A stretch of 64,000 bases of DNA. It comes from Casuarius casuarius (Eukaryota; Chordata; Aves; Casuariiformes; Casuariidae). The translations under genes were made by a program, and so were the position numbers. Below are positions 26,001-39,320 of the stretch, piece by piece (positions within the stretch are counted from its first letter, which is position 1; every line of letters begins with the position of its first letter). The notes under the pieces are model-generated. The model was not told the origin of the DNA. It worked only from the letters and a program-made list of their open reading frames with translations, and did no database searches. The stretch covers positions 8,914,252 to 8,978,251 of the forward strand of contig PTFA01000012.1 of assembly GCA_003342895.1 (NCBI GenBank), read 5' to 3'.

Positions 26001-27449
26001 GGGAAAAGTGACAAAACCCAGCTTTTAAGACTCAACTCCTCTAACTGACCAACTGACACAGCACAAAGAAGCCCTCCCCCCCATGTTCAGATTTCTTATC
26101 AGGCACATGGATGAACGAAGGAATGCACCTCCCAGCAACTTATCATCTGACCACACATTGCTCTGCATCCCACCAGCTGAGGAGCCCCGAGAGCATCACA
26201 GCACCGTGACTAGGCTGTATCGCAGGAGCTCTTTGCTACCGTGTGTCCTTGCCCTCGCAAAGGAGAGAATCTCTGCACAACGTCAACCTACAGAAGAAGG
26301 AGCTCATCAAAGCATTTTGAGACACTGGAACAGAGGGGTGCATTAGTAAATGCATAAAGTTAGACATAACTATCCACATTATTTCCTTAACACTACTCAT
26401 TTTTATCTATTATGACCTGCAACAAACAGGTGGGTAGATAGTCTCCAAGAGCTAAACAAGGCACAGAGAAATAGCGCAGGACCTGAACAATGCACTTCAT
26501 TGTTGGCCTAATAACAGATTTCCTGTATCCTGCCCTACCTCAGGTTTTCCTTGGTAAAAACAGCAGTATTTCACTGCCGTGGAAAAATACCTCACTGATG
26601 GCTGAGGCACTTGGATACTACGAGACCACATAAATATCTAACTATGAAGACTAGATGAGTACTTCAGCCAACTTTCAGATTTATCTGCTACTCCTGCTAA
26701 GTTGACATCCAGATTTGTTTTCTATGGTGAATTTGGAGCAGCTATTCCGACAGGAGACCTACAAACACCAGGAGTAGCCTCTGCCACTGGACCTTCACCC
26801 AAATCTCTTGTATTATATATACATCTCTTATACTATGTAATTGGAAGATATAGGGGCTTCCATGAGACTATTTTCCTGCTGAAGCAGTCACAACAGAAAT
26901 CAGCTGGAAGGAACCAGCTGCAGCATGTGGAATGGATAAACATGTAAGCATTACTGCTGTGTGAGCAACTTAAGGTTGGGGACAAAGGGAAAGCTAAACT
27001 CTTTTCCTGTAATTTAATTTTCACTTTTTAAAAAGATATTTTCTTTTTCAATGTTGAAACGATTTATTTCACCTTTTGCAACTGTTTCTCCTAAAACCAT
27101 TCAATGAATTGAACATGAATCTATGAATAGCTTTAGTCAACCTGCATCTGAATTTTTAATGACTATTTTCATTCAAAGAAGAAAAAAAATCAACTGAAAA
27201 ACAGAACTCAGCTCTAGGACACACAATTTGCTTTTCTTCCTCTCTCAATAAACTCGAAACAGATGCTTCAGGAACCAAACACAACAAGCCAGCTCCCTTC
27301 AGAACAGGCAAAACTCCCCTTGTACAAGTGGAGAATGTGGGTGAGAATTTAATACAAGAATTAAATAAAACAATTCAGGCTAGTGGATGATCATAATGCA
27401 TAAAAGGAGCCCTGAGAAGCAGGAGCTTAAAGATTTAACTGAGGACTAG

Positions 27450-27850
27450 CTGCTGTTAGAGAGAGGAGGGTTGCAGCTGGGTGAGGGCTCGATGGCTGAA
27501 AAGAGCCTGAAGCAGCCTCCCTCTCCTCCCCTGCTGCTCCCTCCCCTTCCTCCCCGCTCCTCCTGCACTTGGTTTCATCCCCGGCAGTGGTGCCTGGGGC
27601 GAACCTCCCCTGCAGCTGCCTTCCTGCTCCCTGACTAGGGACTCGCCTACACGGCGGCAGCACATGTCCCTGCTCCGCTCCCTCCTCGCCCTGGCTGCGG
27701 CCTCATGCTGATGGCTGGGATCCAGCGGAGGGAGCGGCGCTGCGCGGTGGGAAGGATGAATCACGGGGGAATCCTTGCTGCCTCCCCGCAGACCGCAGCA
27801 GGACTCCAGGACACGCTTGCCAAACGCATGTCGCCGGGGATACATGGCAC
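27450..27850. other. GC-rich patch with pyrimidine-rich plus strand and weak CTCF-like core
   Basis: The region is strongly C/T-rich around 27510-27570 and has moderate CpG. At 27647-27660 CTACACGGCGGCAG fits the CTCF core partly. Open frames of 78-129 codons overlap on both strands, as expected in GC-rich DNA with few stops, and none is recognisable. An unannotated promoter or non-coding RNA exon is possible but not shown. Confidence 0.4.
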
Positions 27851-28777
27851 TTGGCAGCTCTCCTCAGAAACCTGGCTGAAAGAGTTTCTCTCCCTTTTAA
27901 CCTGTTTTCTTTTTTTTCCTGCTTTGTTTTTAATAACTGCATAATGTTTTGTTTAGGCGCTTTACAGCCCTGCTGCAACACTGTAAAGTCTCAAGTGCGC
28001 GCACTGATGAAATGCCTCAGGGAGCTAGTTTGTGGAGCCTGAGGTAACATAAGCTTTATAATTTAATTCCCAGTGCACTTAGCACGGCTGAGAATTAGAA
28101 ATAAAATCAAAGTAAGTTTCAGAGAGAAAGTTTCATCAGGCAGTGGGAGAAGAAGAAACTTGGCCTTTTTCACGGGAGCCAGTGAAGCCCACTGCGGAGA
28201 AGGGATGCCTCAGCTCCCAGCCTCAGGGAGGTGGGTGACAACCGGAGTGAAGGACGACACTGGAATTTACACGTGGTGGTTACATTTACAGCATCAGCTG
28301 CCAAAGGCCAATGAGTGATCCCGTGTATTTTACAAGGAATGCAAACAAGGCACAAGCCACTGAGGAACAATAATTGCACTATATATAATTGCTTTCGCAT
28401 AATGCAGAAGTCATTCCAACTTCCTCTTGCGTTTTATTTCCCATCTTATCCTTTCAGCTTGCCATCTTACTTCCATCTTATGAAAAAACACTTCTGAGAT
28501 AAATAAGGGGATAGGATTGAACAGTAAGAACACGAAGTTAGAGTGCAAACATTTCAGATGCCCTGTTCCCAAACACGTACAATTTACCAGCAGGTAACAC
28601 TTGTTAGATCTCATTTTTTTCTTATTTACTGAGCATGTAACACCACACTCACTTGTCGCTTCTTCACTCCTGCCATTACGAGCTGCATCTCAGCAACACA
28701 AGAGACACCCTGCATTTTGGTTTACAGTGGCTTGGGCTCTGGCAAGGCTGGCCTGCCAAGTCAATGTCTTTGACTGG

Positions 28778-28805
28778 AATTACATCCAATAAGCAATTAC
28801 ATCCA
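28778..28805. repeat. Spaced direct repeat AATTACATCCA
   Basis: AATTACATCCA occurs at 28778-28788 and again at 28795-28805, a 17-bp period. Both copies contain an ATTA core, and the second is preceded by AAGC. It may be a paired binding site. Confidence 0.8.
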
Positions 28806-29989
28806 GGCATGGCCCTTTTCTGCCAATCAGACAATATAGAGACCTTTCCCTACCCTCATTTAACTCTCTGCCTGTTACAATGTAAAAGGATTGATTGGTA
28901 AAGAGCTAGGAGCGCATCTGCTTTTTGACTTAGCTTCTGCTTTGTACATATTGATGAGGCAAGGAAAAAAACTGAAAGTGGATGAAAAAAGGACCTACTG
29001 CCACAAAGGAAAAGGCTGTGGACTCCATCCATTTGTGCTCTGTGTCACTATTGCCAGCTGCCTATTTCTGCTCGTAAGAGATTGTGAGCCATCTATAAGT
29101 GCAAAATGGATACAGCACAAATTGGTTCAGTAACATCACTTTGTTGCAACCCGTCACACAGAAACCACATCAGTGCAACTGATTTACTGAAAGTTTGAGT
29201 AACATATACATCATCAAAGGAAAAATATATATAAAAAAATCTACTCTTGATTTAATTTTCCTTTACATTTTTAAGAATTAGCTTGCTGGGAAAAAAAAAT
29301 ATTTAAAGTTACCCTGGATCATATGCCCCTTACAGTCAACCCTGGTAAGTCTAGATCATCTTGCCCACTGTACTCTTTGTTACCTGCTAAATTCAAGTTC
29401 TACTCAAAGAGCTTCTTCACTGGTGTAAAACACTCCAGAAAAAGCAAGCAGGTCCCTCTGAAAATCTTCACTCTTTAATTTCCAATTGTATAGATCCTTC
29501 GCAGCTATTTCTAAACTTAGAGGAAGTCATTTCTTAAAAGGAGAAGGGAAGCAACATTATTTCCTTATCCTGACCAATTCAAAGGTTATGCATGCTGAAC
29601 CCCAATTTATTTGCAGTCAGTAAGACAATCCTTTCACATACTCACGGACAGCATTTTCCTCTAGCTGACTATTTCAGATGTTCAGTACAACTGATAACTA
29701 TTATCAACTCCGAACTATTTAAAGTAAGAGGGAAGTGAATACTCTGATACAGAAAAACCTGGGTAACACGTCACAGGAAATTCTACTTCAACATACTCAT
29801 CTGGGTTCATAAATTCCTACTAGTCACACATTAGCGTGGCCTTGCCAGCCCAGCACTGGCTCCAGAGGTACTTAGTTGTCATCGTACCAGTCTCTCAGGG
29901 CTTACACATTAGAGAGATGTGAATACAGGACAAGTGTCTTTATGCCACTTTCTGACCCAGAAATACTGCCCCCTCTGCAGCTTGTTCCT

Positions 29990-30250
29990 GGCAGTACTGC
30001 CTAGCTCCCTCCCTGCTCGCGAAGGAAATCCCCGTCCCAGCAGGGCAAGGCTGCCCCGACTTGGCGCAGCTCCTTGCAGGGCAGCACAGCTCTCCCGCTC
30101 CCAGCCCACAGGAGCGCCCCGGACAAGCGGCCTGAACGTAACCCCCTGGCTTGGACCCCGGGCAACCAGCTGCCCCCACTCAGCCCCTGCACCAGCCAGA
30201 GCCTCGCAGAAAGGTGGGGAAACGCCAGAGGCAGCGAACTGCCTGGCTCA
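29990..30250. other. GC-rich patch, non-coding
   Basis: The stretch is C-rich with scattered CpG, for example CAAGCGGCCTGAACG and CCCCGTCCCAGC. Six overlapping 63-134 codon frames occur on both strands, so none is favoured. Confidence 0.5.
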
Positions 30251-31077
30251 TGTCAGCTCTTCATCCCTCGGTTTGGTGGCCATGTGTGGGCCTGGGCAAC
30301 CAGCACCGACCTCTTGCTCATGATCCTGTCTTACTAGCTGTCACTTCAGCTGAACAGTTGCATACGCAACCCCCCACAGAGGTGGAGAGGGGATCAAGAC
30401 TGCCTTTTTATGTAGCAGACCTAAATAGCAATCAATGTTAAAGCACACTAGACCTTAAACAAATAATGCACTAAGCCGATTAACTTATTTAATCAAGTTG
30501 ATTTGTTAAAAAAAAGAAAAAAAAGTCAATTATTTAATACAGGCAATATCTTTTAAAAAAGCATCTGTAATTTATGCAGCATCTCCTGGGATATCTTAGA
30601 CTCAAATGAAAGTTAAATAGACTTCTAAGATTCTCACTAAATACTTCTAGGGGTTTTCAAAAAGGCTTGAAAGGAAGAAGAAACTTTCTGCTTCAGGCTA
30701 CGCTAATTCCAGTGTGCCCTACATACGGTAACCTCTTGATCAATTATTTCCTGCAACTTTTGAAAACGTTCTTTCTTTGCCTGGATATGCCTTGGGATAT
30801 AATAGGTGATCAATGAAACCACAATAATTGTACTTTATGCTGAAGACCTTACTGCATGCAGTTATTTGTGAGACTCAAACACAAGCATTTTATATGCACA
30901 AAATAAGCTTTTGGCCAAAGTACCAGGGCTTGCGTTGAAAAATGTAGCAAATAAACAGAAAATAAAACATCTGCTCCACTGCTGAGTTGGTGTTAGTACT
31001 TTCAATTCAATTGCAAACTTCGTTCCAAGCAAGCCACCCACAACGCTGAATAAGAGACAACGATTTAATATAGAAGG

Positions 31078-31125
31078 GCTGAACCTGTTCCCATTAACGT
31101 CACTGGGAATTCTTCCACTATCCTA
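31078..31125. repeat. Degenerate ancient amniote short repeat, copy 4
   Basis: The segment contains 'cctgttcccattaacgtcac' and then 'tgggaattcttccact'. It matches the pattern 'cccattgaagtcaatgggaattttgccact' with a few substitutions. Boundaries are approximate. Confidence 0.45.
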
Positions 31126-31167
31126 AATAAGATTACACAAAACCTCTGCTCTTTGGCTGCAGATAAA

Positions 31168-31195
31168 AAAAAAGAAAAAAAAAAAGGAAAAAGAT
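31168..31195 (+). repeat. A-rich low-complexity tract
   Basis: It is A interrupted by single or paired G. No LINE or SINE body was recognised upstream, so I do not call it a poly(A) tail. Confidence 0.8.
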
Positions 31196-31411
31196 CAGCA
31201 CCTGGGTGGTTAGAATTCTACTTAGGATTTTCTGATGAGTGTCATATGTGCCTTTAGAGCTGTCTTTTTTGAATGCTTGGAGTAGCCTCTGGTCACTCAG
31301 AAAGGTAGAAAAAACTTTGCTGTTTCCACTAAGGCAGCTTGAAAAAAACCAAAAACAGAAAACCAACAAGTTTGTTCAAAAGAGCTGGACACTAACACTG
31401 TGCTTGCTTCC

Positions 31412-31428
31412 AAAAAAAAAAAAAAAAA
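31412..31428 (+). repeat. Mononucleotide run, 17 A
   Basis: Seventeen consecutive A are followed by GTATTTTTTAAAA. No retroposed body is recognised beside it. Confidence 0.95.
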
Positions 31429-34400
31429 GTATTTTTTAAAACAAATACACGGAAGTATACATGCTGAATTGCTTCCCTTAAGGAGTGATACTCTCTTTTT
31501 GACTTTATGAGACTGATTGTTGGTTTTAACTTCATGACCTTGCTCTGAACAATCCTAGCAGCCTCTTCCTAGCCAAAAATTAGAGGAATGTATTGAATAC
31601 CTCTTAAATCACTATATAGCAAGGAAATAGATTAAGCTAAAATTATGCTTTCTAAAAAAGCATACATAAATAAAATCACTTGGGCTTAATACTGCAGACA
31701 GAATAAGACAATGGTACTAATATAAAATGGAATGGTACCCAATGGAAAGACTAGATCTAGGGTACTTGGCTGAAAAAAAACCTCTTGCCAGAACTGATCT
31801 CTGAATGATACAGCTGGACATTTTTCTCCACACAGCAGCTGAGTTTTATTTTTTTACACAGTTTCAAATAAACCCACAAACCTTCCCACATCCTATTTTC
31901 TCTTTTCTTCCAAACAAGGGTGAGGGAAGGAACATGGAGGAGGAAAGGGATGGAGATACTCTTTCATCCTAAATAGCTATGATTTTACATGACTCATGAT
32001 CTGTTTTAAAGGTATAAGGATGCCATTATTGAGCTATATATCTGGGAATGAAGCATTTAGCTGGCAGGGCCTCTTCTAAGCACAGCAGTAATTTTCTTAT
32101 GCAGGGTCCACTTTCAGTAAGGCTGAAAGCAGGAGGGATTTTAAGTGTGAAGGAAAGTTATTCAAAGCAATACATAAAATTTAAAGAGCACCAAAGAACT
32201 TAAAGTACAAAAAGCTTTTAAGATACAGTAAAAGTAATTACTTGCTGATACAGCATCAGTAGGAAATTTATTACACGTAATTTTGCTGAGACACAAATAA
32301 GAGGCACTCTTCCACGGGAGCAAGTTACCACAGAGTATTTTGGCCCTAGACTCTTCCCTGAAACGTTCTAGCTGTCCATCCCCCTGCCTGGCATGTAATC
32401 TCATTTCCTGGCTGGGACTGTTACAAGGAGCCATTACAACGCAGCCTTCCCCTGCACTCTGAGCTGTCCTAAACTCAGGGAGAGAGATGCTGCAGATGAC
32501 ATCTCCCGAACAACCATCAACCCAAACTCTCTCTCTCATCAGCTGAAGCAACGGTCCATCCGCAATCACCCAACTATTACTTGCTATGGCAGAACCTGGG
32601 ATTCAGTCAAATATTGTAGATTGCAGGTAATTATCTCATGCACAAAAGAGGGTATGTAAAAAAAACAAAGAGAGAAACCTCTGGAGAGCAGCTGACCGCT
32701 CCCCCTTCCAAGCTCCTTTGTTAACAGGGATAGGACGGCATTTCGTGGCGGCCCGCGTGCCCCTGACTGAAGGAGGCATCCGTTGGGAATGCAAAAAGTC
32801 TGTTTTGTCCGTGGTGGCATTCATAGATCTGTGGACGAAGAGCACCTAAAGGTTTGCACCTGTGACCCGAATTTTCATTACTGTGTATGAACATTTCATG
32901 CCATTATAGAAACAGCTTTAGCCTTGTGCTCCTCCTGTTGTAACTCTAGATGAAATTCTCATACGTTGCCTTGAACATAATCCTCCCGGCACTTTCCTCA
33001 GTGACCATTCGATAATCTTAAATCCTTGCTTTCCTCCAGGCTGGTGTGACCACATGTGTCCCTAAGCACATGAATATTGCTGAGCCTGTTTTTCAGAAAG
33101 ACGGCACTCCCTGCTCTCGATTACACTGCTCCCACAGGCCAGCATAGTCTTCCTTGGCTTAAGGATTACACAGAGCAGAACTAGCACTTTCCTCTATCCT
33201 TCTCTCCATTCCCTTGAAACCTTCTTCTGCAGCCTCTTTCTCCCCTTTAAAAAGGGGCAGAAACTGCAACATATGATAGGTTCTCTTACAATATAGTCTT
33301 AAAGCTGAAAACAAAACCTCTGGCAAAGGAAACACACTGATGTATTCTTTCCACAAACTTGGCTTAGCATGTTGGCCAAACTAGTTTGGTAACTGTCACG
33401 TCATAAAAACTACACGAAGAATTCAGACCAGTCCAGCTGAAAAGCTTAAGAAGCAGATAATCTAAATAATTATTAGATTTTACTCTAAGTAAATTCATCA
33501 TAGGTTGCAGAAAAAAATTCACTGAACACTTAATCATGTAAAGTTCTCATCAATTTCTATTCCTAGTTTTCCAAGGGGATTTCCACTTAACAAAATGAGT
33601 TTGTCCAAACAGATCAGCCTCACAGCTTGGGGACAGCAAAGAATGTGGAGGAAAACCAGGCCGAGGTCACGGCACAACAGTCCTCCCAGATTCCTGGGCA
33701 GGGAACGCAGAGCAATGTTCTTCACACCCCTCGCCTCCTACACCATCAGCTGCAAAAAGTCATAGGGCTCACGTGGTGCGTCTCACGGCTGTAGTAACGC
33801 TTGTGAAACTGTGACTAGGGCACAGAAAAACAACACTTGAAAAAAGTGAGCAAATGTATGTGTGTACACATGCATGCTATGGCAGAAAAATCTCAGGTTG
33901 GACCTCCTCTAGTTGTTAACACAGGCATGTTGTCGGGGTCAGGGAACAAAGCAAAACTCAACATCCCATTTAGATCTGTTAATTCAAACATGGAAAGCCA
34001 AGATATGCAAATTTTCATGTTTTTTTTTATAGTGGGGGTTACTTCCCATTTATATGGGTTAGCATATATCAGGATACATGGGTTAGGACACACACACACA
34101 CAGAATATCCATCTAGCACTTGCTGTGACAATCACCTGCACAATTGTGAAGCCAATACAAATCATAATTTGCATGGATGTTATAAAAGAGCGTTCCGGCA
34201 GATGCAACAGTACAGCACAAATCATAGAGAATTAAGAGGAAAAGAAATAAACGCCTGTTGTATAGCAACAAATCCTTTTTCTAGACTGAACATACTGCAG
34301 TAAAAAAAGTGTCATATTACTAGAGGACCGAAGCTAGAAAATCTATGGTGCCCGTTACTTAAATTCTCATTTCATATCTCATGTGGTCAGCATCTACTAC

Positions 34401-35200
34401 TTAGCTTGTTTTGCATGTGTTTTGGAAGAGATGGGTTCGCTAGATTGTTGATTTGGGATTATTTGCTTTGCCTGGCTTTTCTGAGGAGAAGGAATGATGG
34501 GATTCACTTTTTCTCTTTGGTCTCTGCAGAATTCCAGTTGCGTTTGGCTTGAAATAGAAAACTAACATGCACATCAGGTGCACAGCCAGTATAGATTAGA
34601 TGGAACAAATATATCTACATAAAATCAGTCTTGAATGCTATTTAAAGCAATGTTAAATCACAGATGCTTATTTATTTATTTAAATAGACAACTCTCAACA
34701 ATCTTTTTTTCCCCCCAAAGCTTGAAAGTTGCAAACAAGTTTATCACCAAATAAGGAGGAATTACATTAGAGATTTAAACAGACAAGACCCATATCATCA
34801 AGAATGAGCATGTTTCATTTTAAACAATCTTCCTTAGGCAGAGAAAACAAAATCACTTTTAATGACAGTATTTTTAGCTTGTACTTACAGGGCAAAGAGG
34901 GGAGGGAGAGGAAGGTGTTTATGAGAAGTAAAACTAATGAATCTCAGAGCAGAAGAAAATGAACCCTATAGTTTCTCACTTGTCAGAAAACAAGTTGATA
35001 AGAAATCAGCTTGTGCTAGAAGCAATCCTTTCACAGACATTCCTGAACCACAATTGTGCCAATCAACATGATTTAGAGGAGCAGGCTCCCTTTCCAAAGG
35101 TGTTTTTGAAATATTCCAGTTTTCAGCTACCATATTCCTACGATATAAGGAATTCCCTTGGGTCCTACAATAAAACCTCTCCTCTGCCCCTCCTTTATAC

Positions 35201-35240
35201 ACAGACACACACACAGACACACACACAGACACACACACAG
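35201..35240 (+). repeat. 12-bp-period CA/CAG tandem repeat
   Basis: After an initial ACAG, the unit ACACACACACAG occurs three times, with G at 35204, 35216, 35228 and 35240. A CA microsatellite appears to have been interrupted by a G and then amplified as a longer unit. It is followed by ACGTACGTATG. Confidence 0.95.
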
Positions 35241-38200
35241 ACGTACGTATGTTGTTTTTAAGAACAAACTTTGAATCAGCAGCTCTGACAGATCTTAAGG
35301 ACTAAAATTACATGTAAAAAACCATTGCTGTACTCCAACAAAAGGGAACACAGCTGCACTGTGCTTTAGCCATGTAGTGTAAATTGATCTAAAGGGAATT
35401 GTTGAAATACAACTGAATGCTACTGTAACTTACACAGTATTAGCTCCAGACAGCTGTTGGACAAACACTTTTTTGGATGAAGAAATGCCATCACAGTAAG
35501 ATGTTTACTGATCTCCAGTTGACAAGTGGAGGAAGCGAACAGAAGCAACAATAGCTTAAGACAAGGGACTTCTGCCCTCTGCTCCGTCATCCCTTTCTCG
35601 CTCCATTCTCCTCTGTCCTAGAAAGCTCCGCTCTGTTTGCACTTTTCCCATGTGAGGGCTTCCTAGTAAAAGAACTCTAAAGAAGCAGCAAAACAGCATG
35701 TTCCAGTTTAGGAAACCTTTCTGGCCAATACGTATGGCAACCTGAAGGGGAAAGGAGGAGTTTCCTAGCAAAGAAATCTCCTATTAGTCTTTCTTTACAC
35801 TTACCTTTCCAGCCTCCTACTAGCCTCTGTCACTCAAGAGAGAAAGACCAAACTATATTTTTGAAAGATTTTCCTTCAAAACAGCTAATAGAGCAGTGGT
35901 AACAGCAGAATCTGGTAGGCTGTCACCCGTTTGCACTGGGTGCTAGCTAAACACAAATCCTCCATCCTAGTCGGCCCAAACAACAGCAACGCACTGCATT
36001 CAGTGAATGGCACAAAAGCATGCAGAATACGCTATTCCACCTCCATCTTTATGGATTTTCTCTCTTCTGTACTTAGGAAGTGGACTGCGTTCAAGGTGTA
36101 TTCTTTTGGTATGTAGCTACTTAAATACAGATTTTTACACCGCCCGCCCCCCTTTTTCTTTCTTTTTGCTCTGTCTCACTGGGCAAAACAGTACCATAAA
36201 CATGTGAAAGCCATTGCAAAAGTTCTTGAGATCCTCTTACTACTTTGAACTGCTTTAATCACGGAAGATAGGAATCCTTCAATACCTTCAAGGCAAATAT
36301 TTGCTTGTTTTGATAAACTGGAGAGACAGCATGACCATTCCCCTATGCTTCTCCAGTACCTCTGAACGCAAACATTGCTGCTCAGTGGACAGTCAAATCC
36401 ATGCCTAAGGGTTATTTTCATAAAGAACTTGAGTGTGGTACAAAGGAACGAGCTGCAGTCATCTGGAAGGGGAAAACTGCAGACCACCGTCGTCAGGCTG
36501 ACCTTGCCACAGTAGTATCTCTCTGTCCTTGCTAATGCGTCTTTCAGCACAACGCAGAACGTACAGATGAGCTAAAGAAAACTGCTGCCCTTCTCTCGCA
36601 GGGAACACCACTATAGTCTTCATGCTACCTAGGACTTCCTGTTTCTCTACAATAAACAATTTTGTCAGCGCAGTTTAGCATCTGAAAGAAGCTTGATTAC
36701 CTTGAATGACAACAGAAACAGATTTCAAGAAAATAAAGATACATATCTAAATTCTACCTTTCAAGCTAAAGATATGTCATATGCAGTTTTTCCTTATTCA
36801 GTGCTTTCAAATGCTCTTCTTCCAATTTAACAACCTTCTCTGGCAATGAAATATGAAGAGGTGATGATTTCCTCCAAATTAGGAGGACATTAACAATTAA
36901 GTGTTAATGTGAACACTGTTACAGTAATGCAATTATAACTGTATTCCATGAAGAGCAATAGGAAATAATTACTCTTATTCTCAAGTGATAGTTCTGAGAG
37001 AATGAGATTCCCAATCTTAAATTCATTAGATGGGCAGCTCTCATTTCCTCGCCTAAGACAGAACCGGTCTTTCTTTATAGAAACGGTATCCCATATCTTT
37101 CATTACTGAAAGGTGCACCCACCTTCACTTTTGTTCGATAGTATCAAGCAGTGAGCTAAAGATAACACTTTGAGGATATCCATGTAGCTCCAGGTGCAGG
37201 TGCAATATCCTCCTCATATACACTGTTTACCTCTTCCAGAAGCCTCTAAATGCAAAGTTCATCCCAAACCAAGGAATGCCAATGTTCATTTAGCACATGG
37301 CATTCCCCAGCTGTAACACAAGTACTCTCCAATCGCTGGCTGGCTGACCCAGGCTGTGGAAAGTCTTACGAGCAATGTGTGTGAGTGCATCATACAACAC
37401 ATCACCACTTAAAGTCTGCACTACAAAGAAGTTGGCCCACAGCAACTTGCATGCCAATGCTCAACCGGCTTTACCATCTAAACAGTCCAAGAAAGCATGA
37501 ACATCGCAATCTTCTGTATGGGTTATTAAGCTTCACTGAATTACTGGGGTGGGAGGGGGAAGTCTCATTTGAGACTTTAAAGAACTAAAAAAAGTCTGAA
37601 CACATCCTTGGTGCAAAGCAGAAAGAGAATACAGGGAAACCTGAAAGCAGGCGTAACGGCAGCACAGGTATCTCTAACCACAGGCGAGACGCTGCAGTCC
37701 TTCGGCCCTCGGAAGGCTGCATTCTTCACTGACTTTTAGAAGCGATCACTCCACACTCTCCATATTAAACACAGAGGTACTGGTTGGCTGTAATAATTAA
37801 GAAAGCTTGCCAAAAAGATGTTAGCACAAGGAACGCGTCAGGTGACAGCATAGTGCCTCCATGGACACTGGGACCTGTCAACCTCTGTAACTATATCCTC
37901 CTGGCCTGTCACAGCAGAGTTAATTAGAAACATCTGTAGCAGGGAGATCAAGCAGAGGTAGTAGCGGCTGCTTATTTGCACAAGAAAGGTACAAGTCATG
38001 TGGGAGGTAAGAGGGGTAGAATCACAAACAGATACAGATCAGTTACATGAGCCTGATGAGTTATCTAAGCTATATGCACTTCTGGAATAAAACTACTTAG
38101 GCAACGTAAATGCAAAACTGATGAAAAGAGTTAAACTGTAATGTTGGCAAACTGATTTACTGGAATCTTAACAGTGAGAACAAATCTTGAAAAACATGCA

Positions 38201-38999
38201 AAATCCCATTCGTCTGTTCAGACATGGTTTAGGCTGCTGCACGTGTTCCTTTGAAAAGATCAACTATGTGGCCTTCACCTCATATTTTTACTAAGGGCTT
38301 GGGACAAGCTAAAAATACTAATTTGTTTAATCACAGTTCATGCTGCTACAGTCTAGAGCAAGTAAGTCCTTTTAACTGTGAATTCCTCCCTCCCTCCCAA
38401 AACCAGAAACATTTTTGGAAAAATCTCTGTTGCAGGTGGAACTGGAATTTTTATTTCTCCCTTTCTAAAAGCACAGATCTTTTTTCAGTCTACTCAATGC
38501 AGTATGCTACGATGTGGGGCTGAAAGACTAAATAACACACACGCAACAGAACTGAAGAAATTCAAATGCAAAAAATAAGTTTATGGCTAGAAGAGAACTT
38601 GGTAGAGGGGTGCACGTGCACAAATACAACATTGAGGTATTCAGATAACTCTGCATTCATACAGCTGTGTCCTCCTACATTCCCATTAGAAATCAAGGGC
38701 TTTCAATAAATTAATTCGGGATAGCTGCAAACGTTTAGGCTGATCCTTCTTCTTTTCAAGAGTACAGAGTGCTTGCATGCCTGGGCATATCAAACACTGC
38801 TCAGAAGAAAGGAACAAAATGAAAAATGAAGAATCGTTTTCGCCTAATCTTTAAGATATATGATTAAAGAGATACAGGATGCAGAGTTCTCCAACTACAC
38901 ACAAAGAACTGCATAAGAAAATCACACGATCAAAATACAAATCTGTAAGCAATTTGTGGCAGACATGTTCTGAAGCACTCATTCTCTACTTAATTTTAA

Positions 39000-39320
39000 T
39001 TGCTGACTCTTGGGCCCCTAGTGCATACTCCCCAAGCAAACCGCCGCAGCTGGCTGTGCGACTGTCCCCCCTCGCAGCATACCTCAGCCCTTACCAGCGG
39101 CCTGTTGCCACCCGAGAGGTGGCAGGGTACACCTGTAGGGGAATCTCTGCCCAACAAACGGTAGGCCCACGCTTCGGCCCTGCCTGTCTGCATAATCCCA
39201 GCACAAGCAGACTTCACAGACTGCCTGAACAGATAATGCCGTAACAGAGGCGTAGGGCAACCGGCGCACCTTCCCTTCTGCCATCTCCACTGCTGCGGCA
39301 ACATCGGCAGCAAGGTGCAC
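39000..39320. other. GC-richer patch with CTCF-like core
   Basis: This patch of moderate CpG contains CCGAGAGGTGGCAG at 39112-39125, which fits the vertebrate CTCF core CCGCGNGGNGGCAG at all but one defined position, with the G-rich strand on plus. Overlapping open frames lie on both strands (38879-39244 and 38996-39313), and no protein is recognised. Confidence 0.45.
39112..39125 (+). promoter_or_regulatory. Candidate CTCF binding site
   Basis: CCGAGAGGTGGCAG differs from the CTCF core CCGCGNGGNGGCAG at one fixed position (A for C at position 4) if position 6 is read as degenerate. It is preceded by CACC and followed by GGTACACC. Occupancy is unknown. Confidence 0.45.

Larger units (their letters stand above)
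22101..31130 (-). other. EFNA5: EFNA5 intron 1, 22.1-31.1 kb
   Basis: No exon is recognised. Contents are a degenerate repeat at about 22101-22145, a CpG islet at 22240-22380, an enhancer-like stretch at about 22740-23090, GC-rich patches at 27450-27850 and 29990-30250, a direct repeat of AATTACATCCA at 28778-28805, and another degenerate repeat at about 31078-31125. The plus-strand frame 24210-24713 (167 codons) resembles nothing I know and overlaps an 84-codon frame on the other strand, so I treat it as chance. Confidence 0.85.

Noticed and set aside
31412..31428. A17 as the poly(A) tail of a retroposed gene or SINE
   Set aside because: No retroposed body, target-site duplication or SINE promoter is recognisable upstream.
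32162..32569. 135-codon minus frame
   Set aside because: I looked for a transposon or retroviral protein in it and recognised none. The sequence is treated as intron.
33837..34235. 132-codon plus frame with a hydrophobic stretch, mirrored by a 110-codon minus frame
   Set aside because: Openness on both strands over a CA-repeat region is a composition effect, and no family is recognised.
35201..35240. Tandem repeat as a CRISPR-like array
   Set aside because: It is a simple 12-bp microsatellite derivative with no spacers, in a vertebrate intron.
36176..36550. 124-codon minus frame in the same orientation as EFNA5
   Set aside because: I considered it as an alternative exon. It has no ephrin similarity and no convincing acceptor/donor pair.
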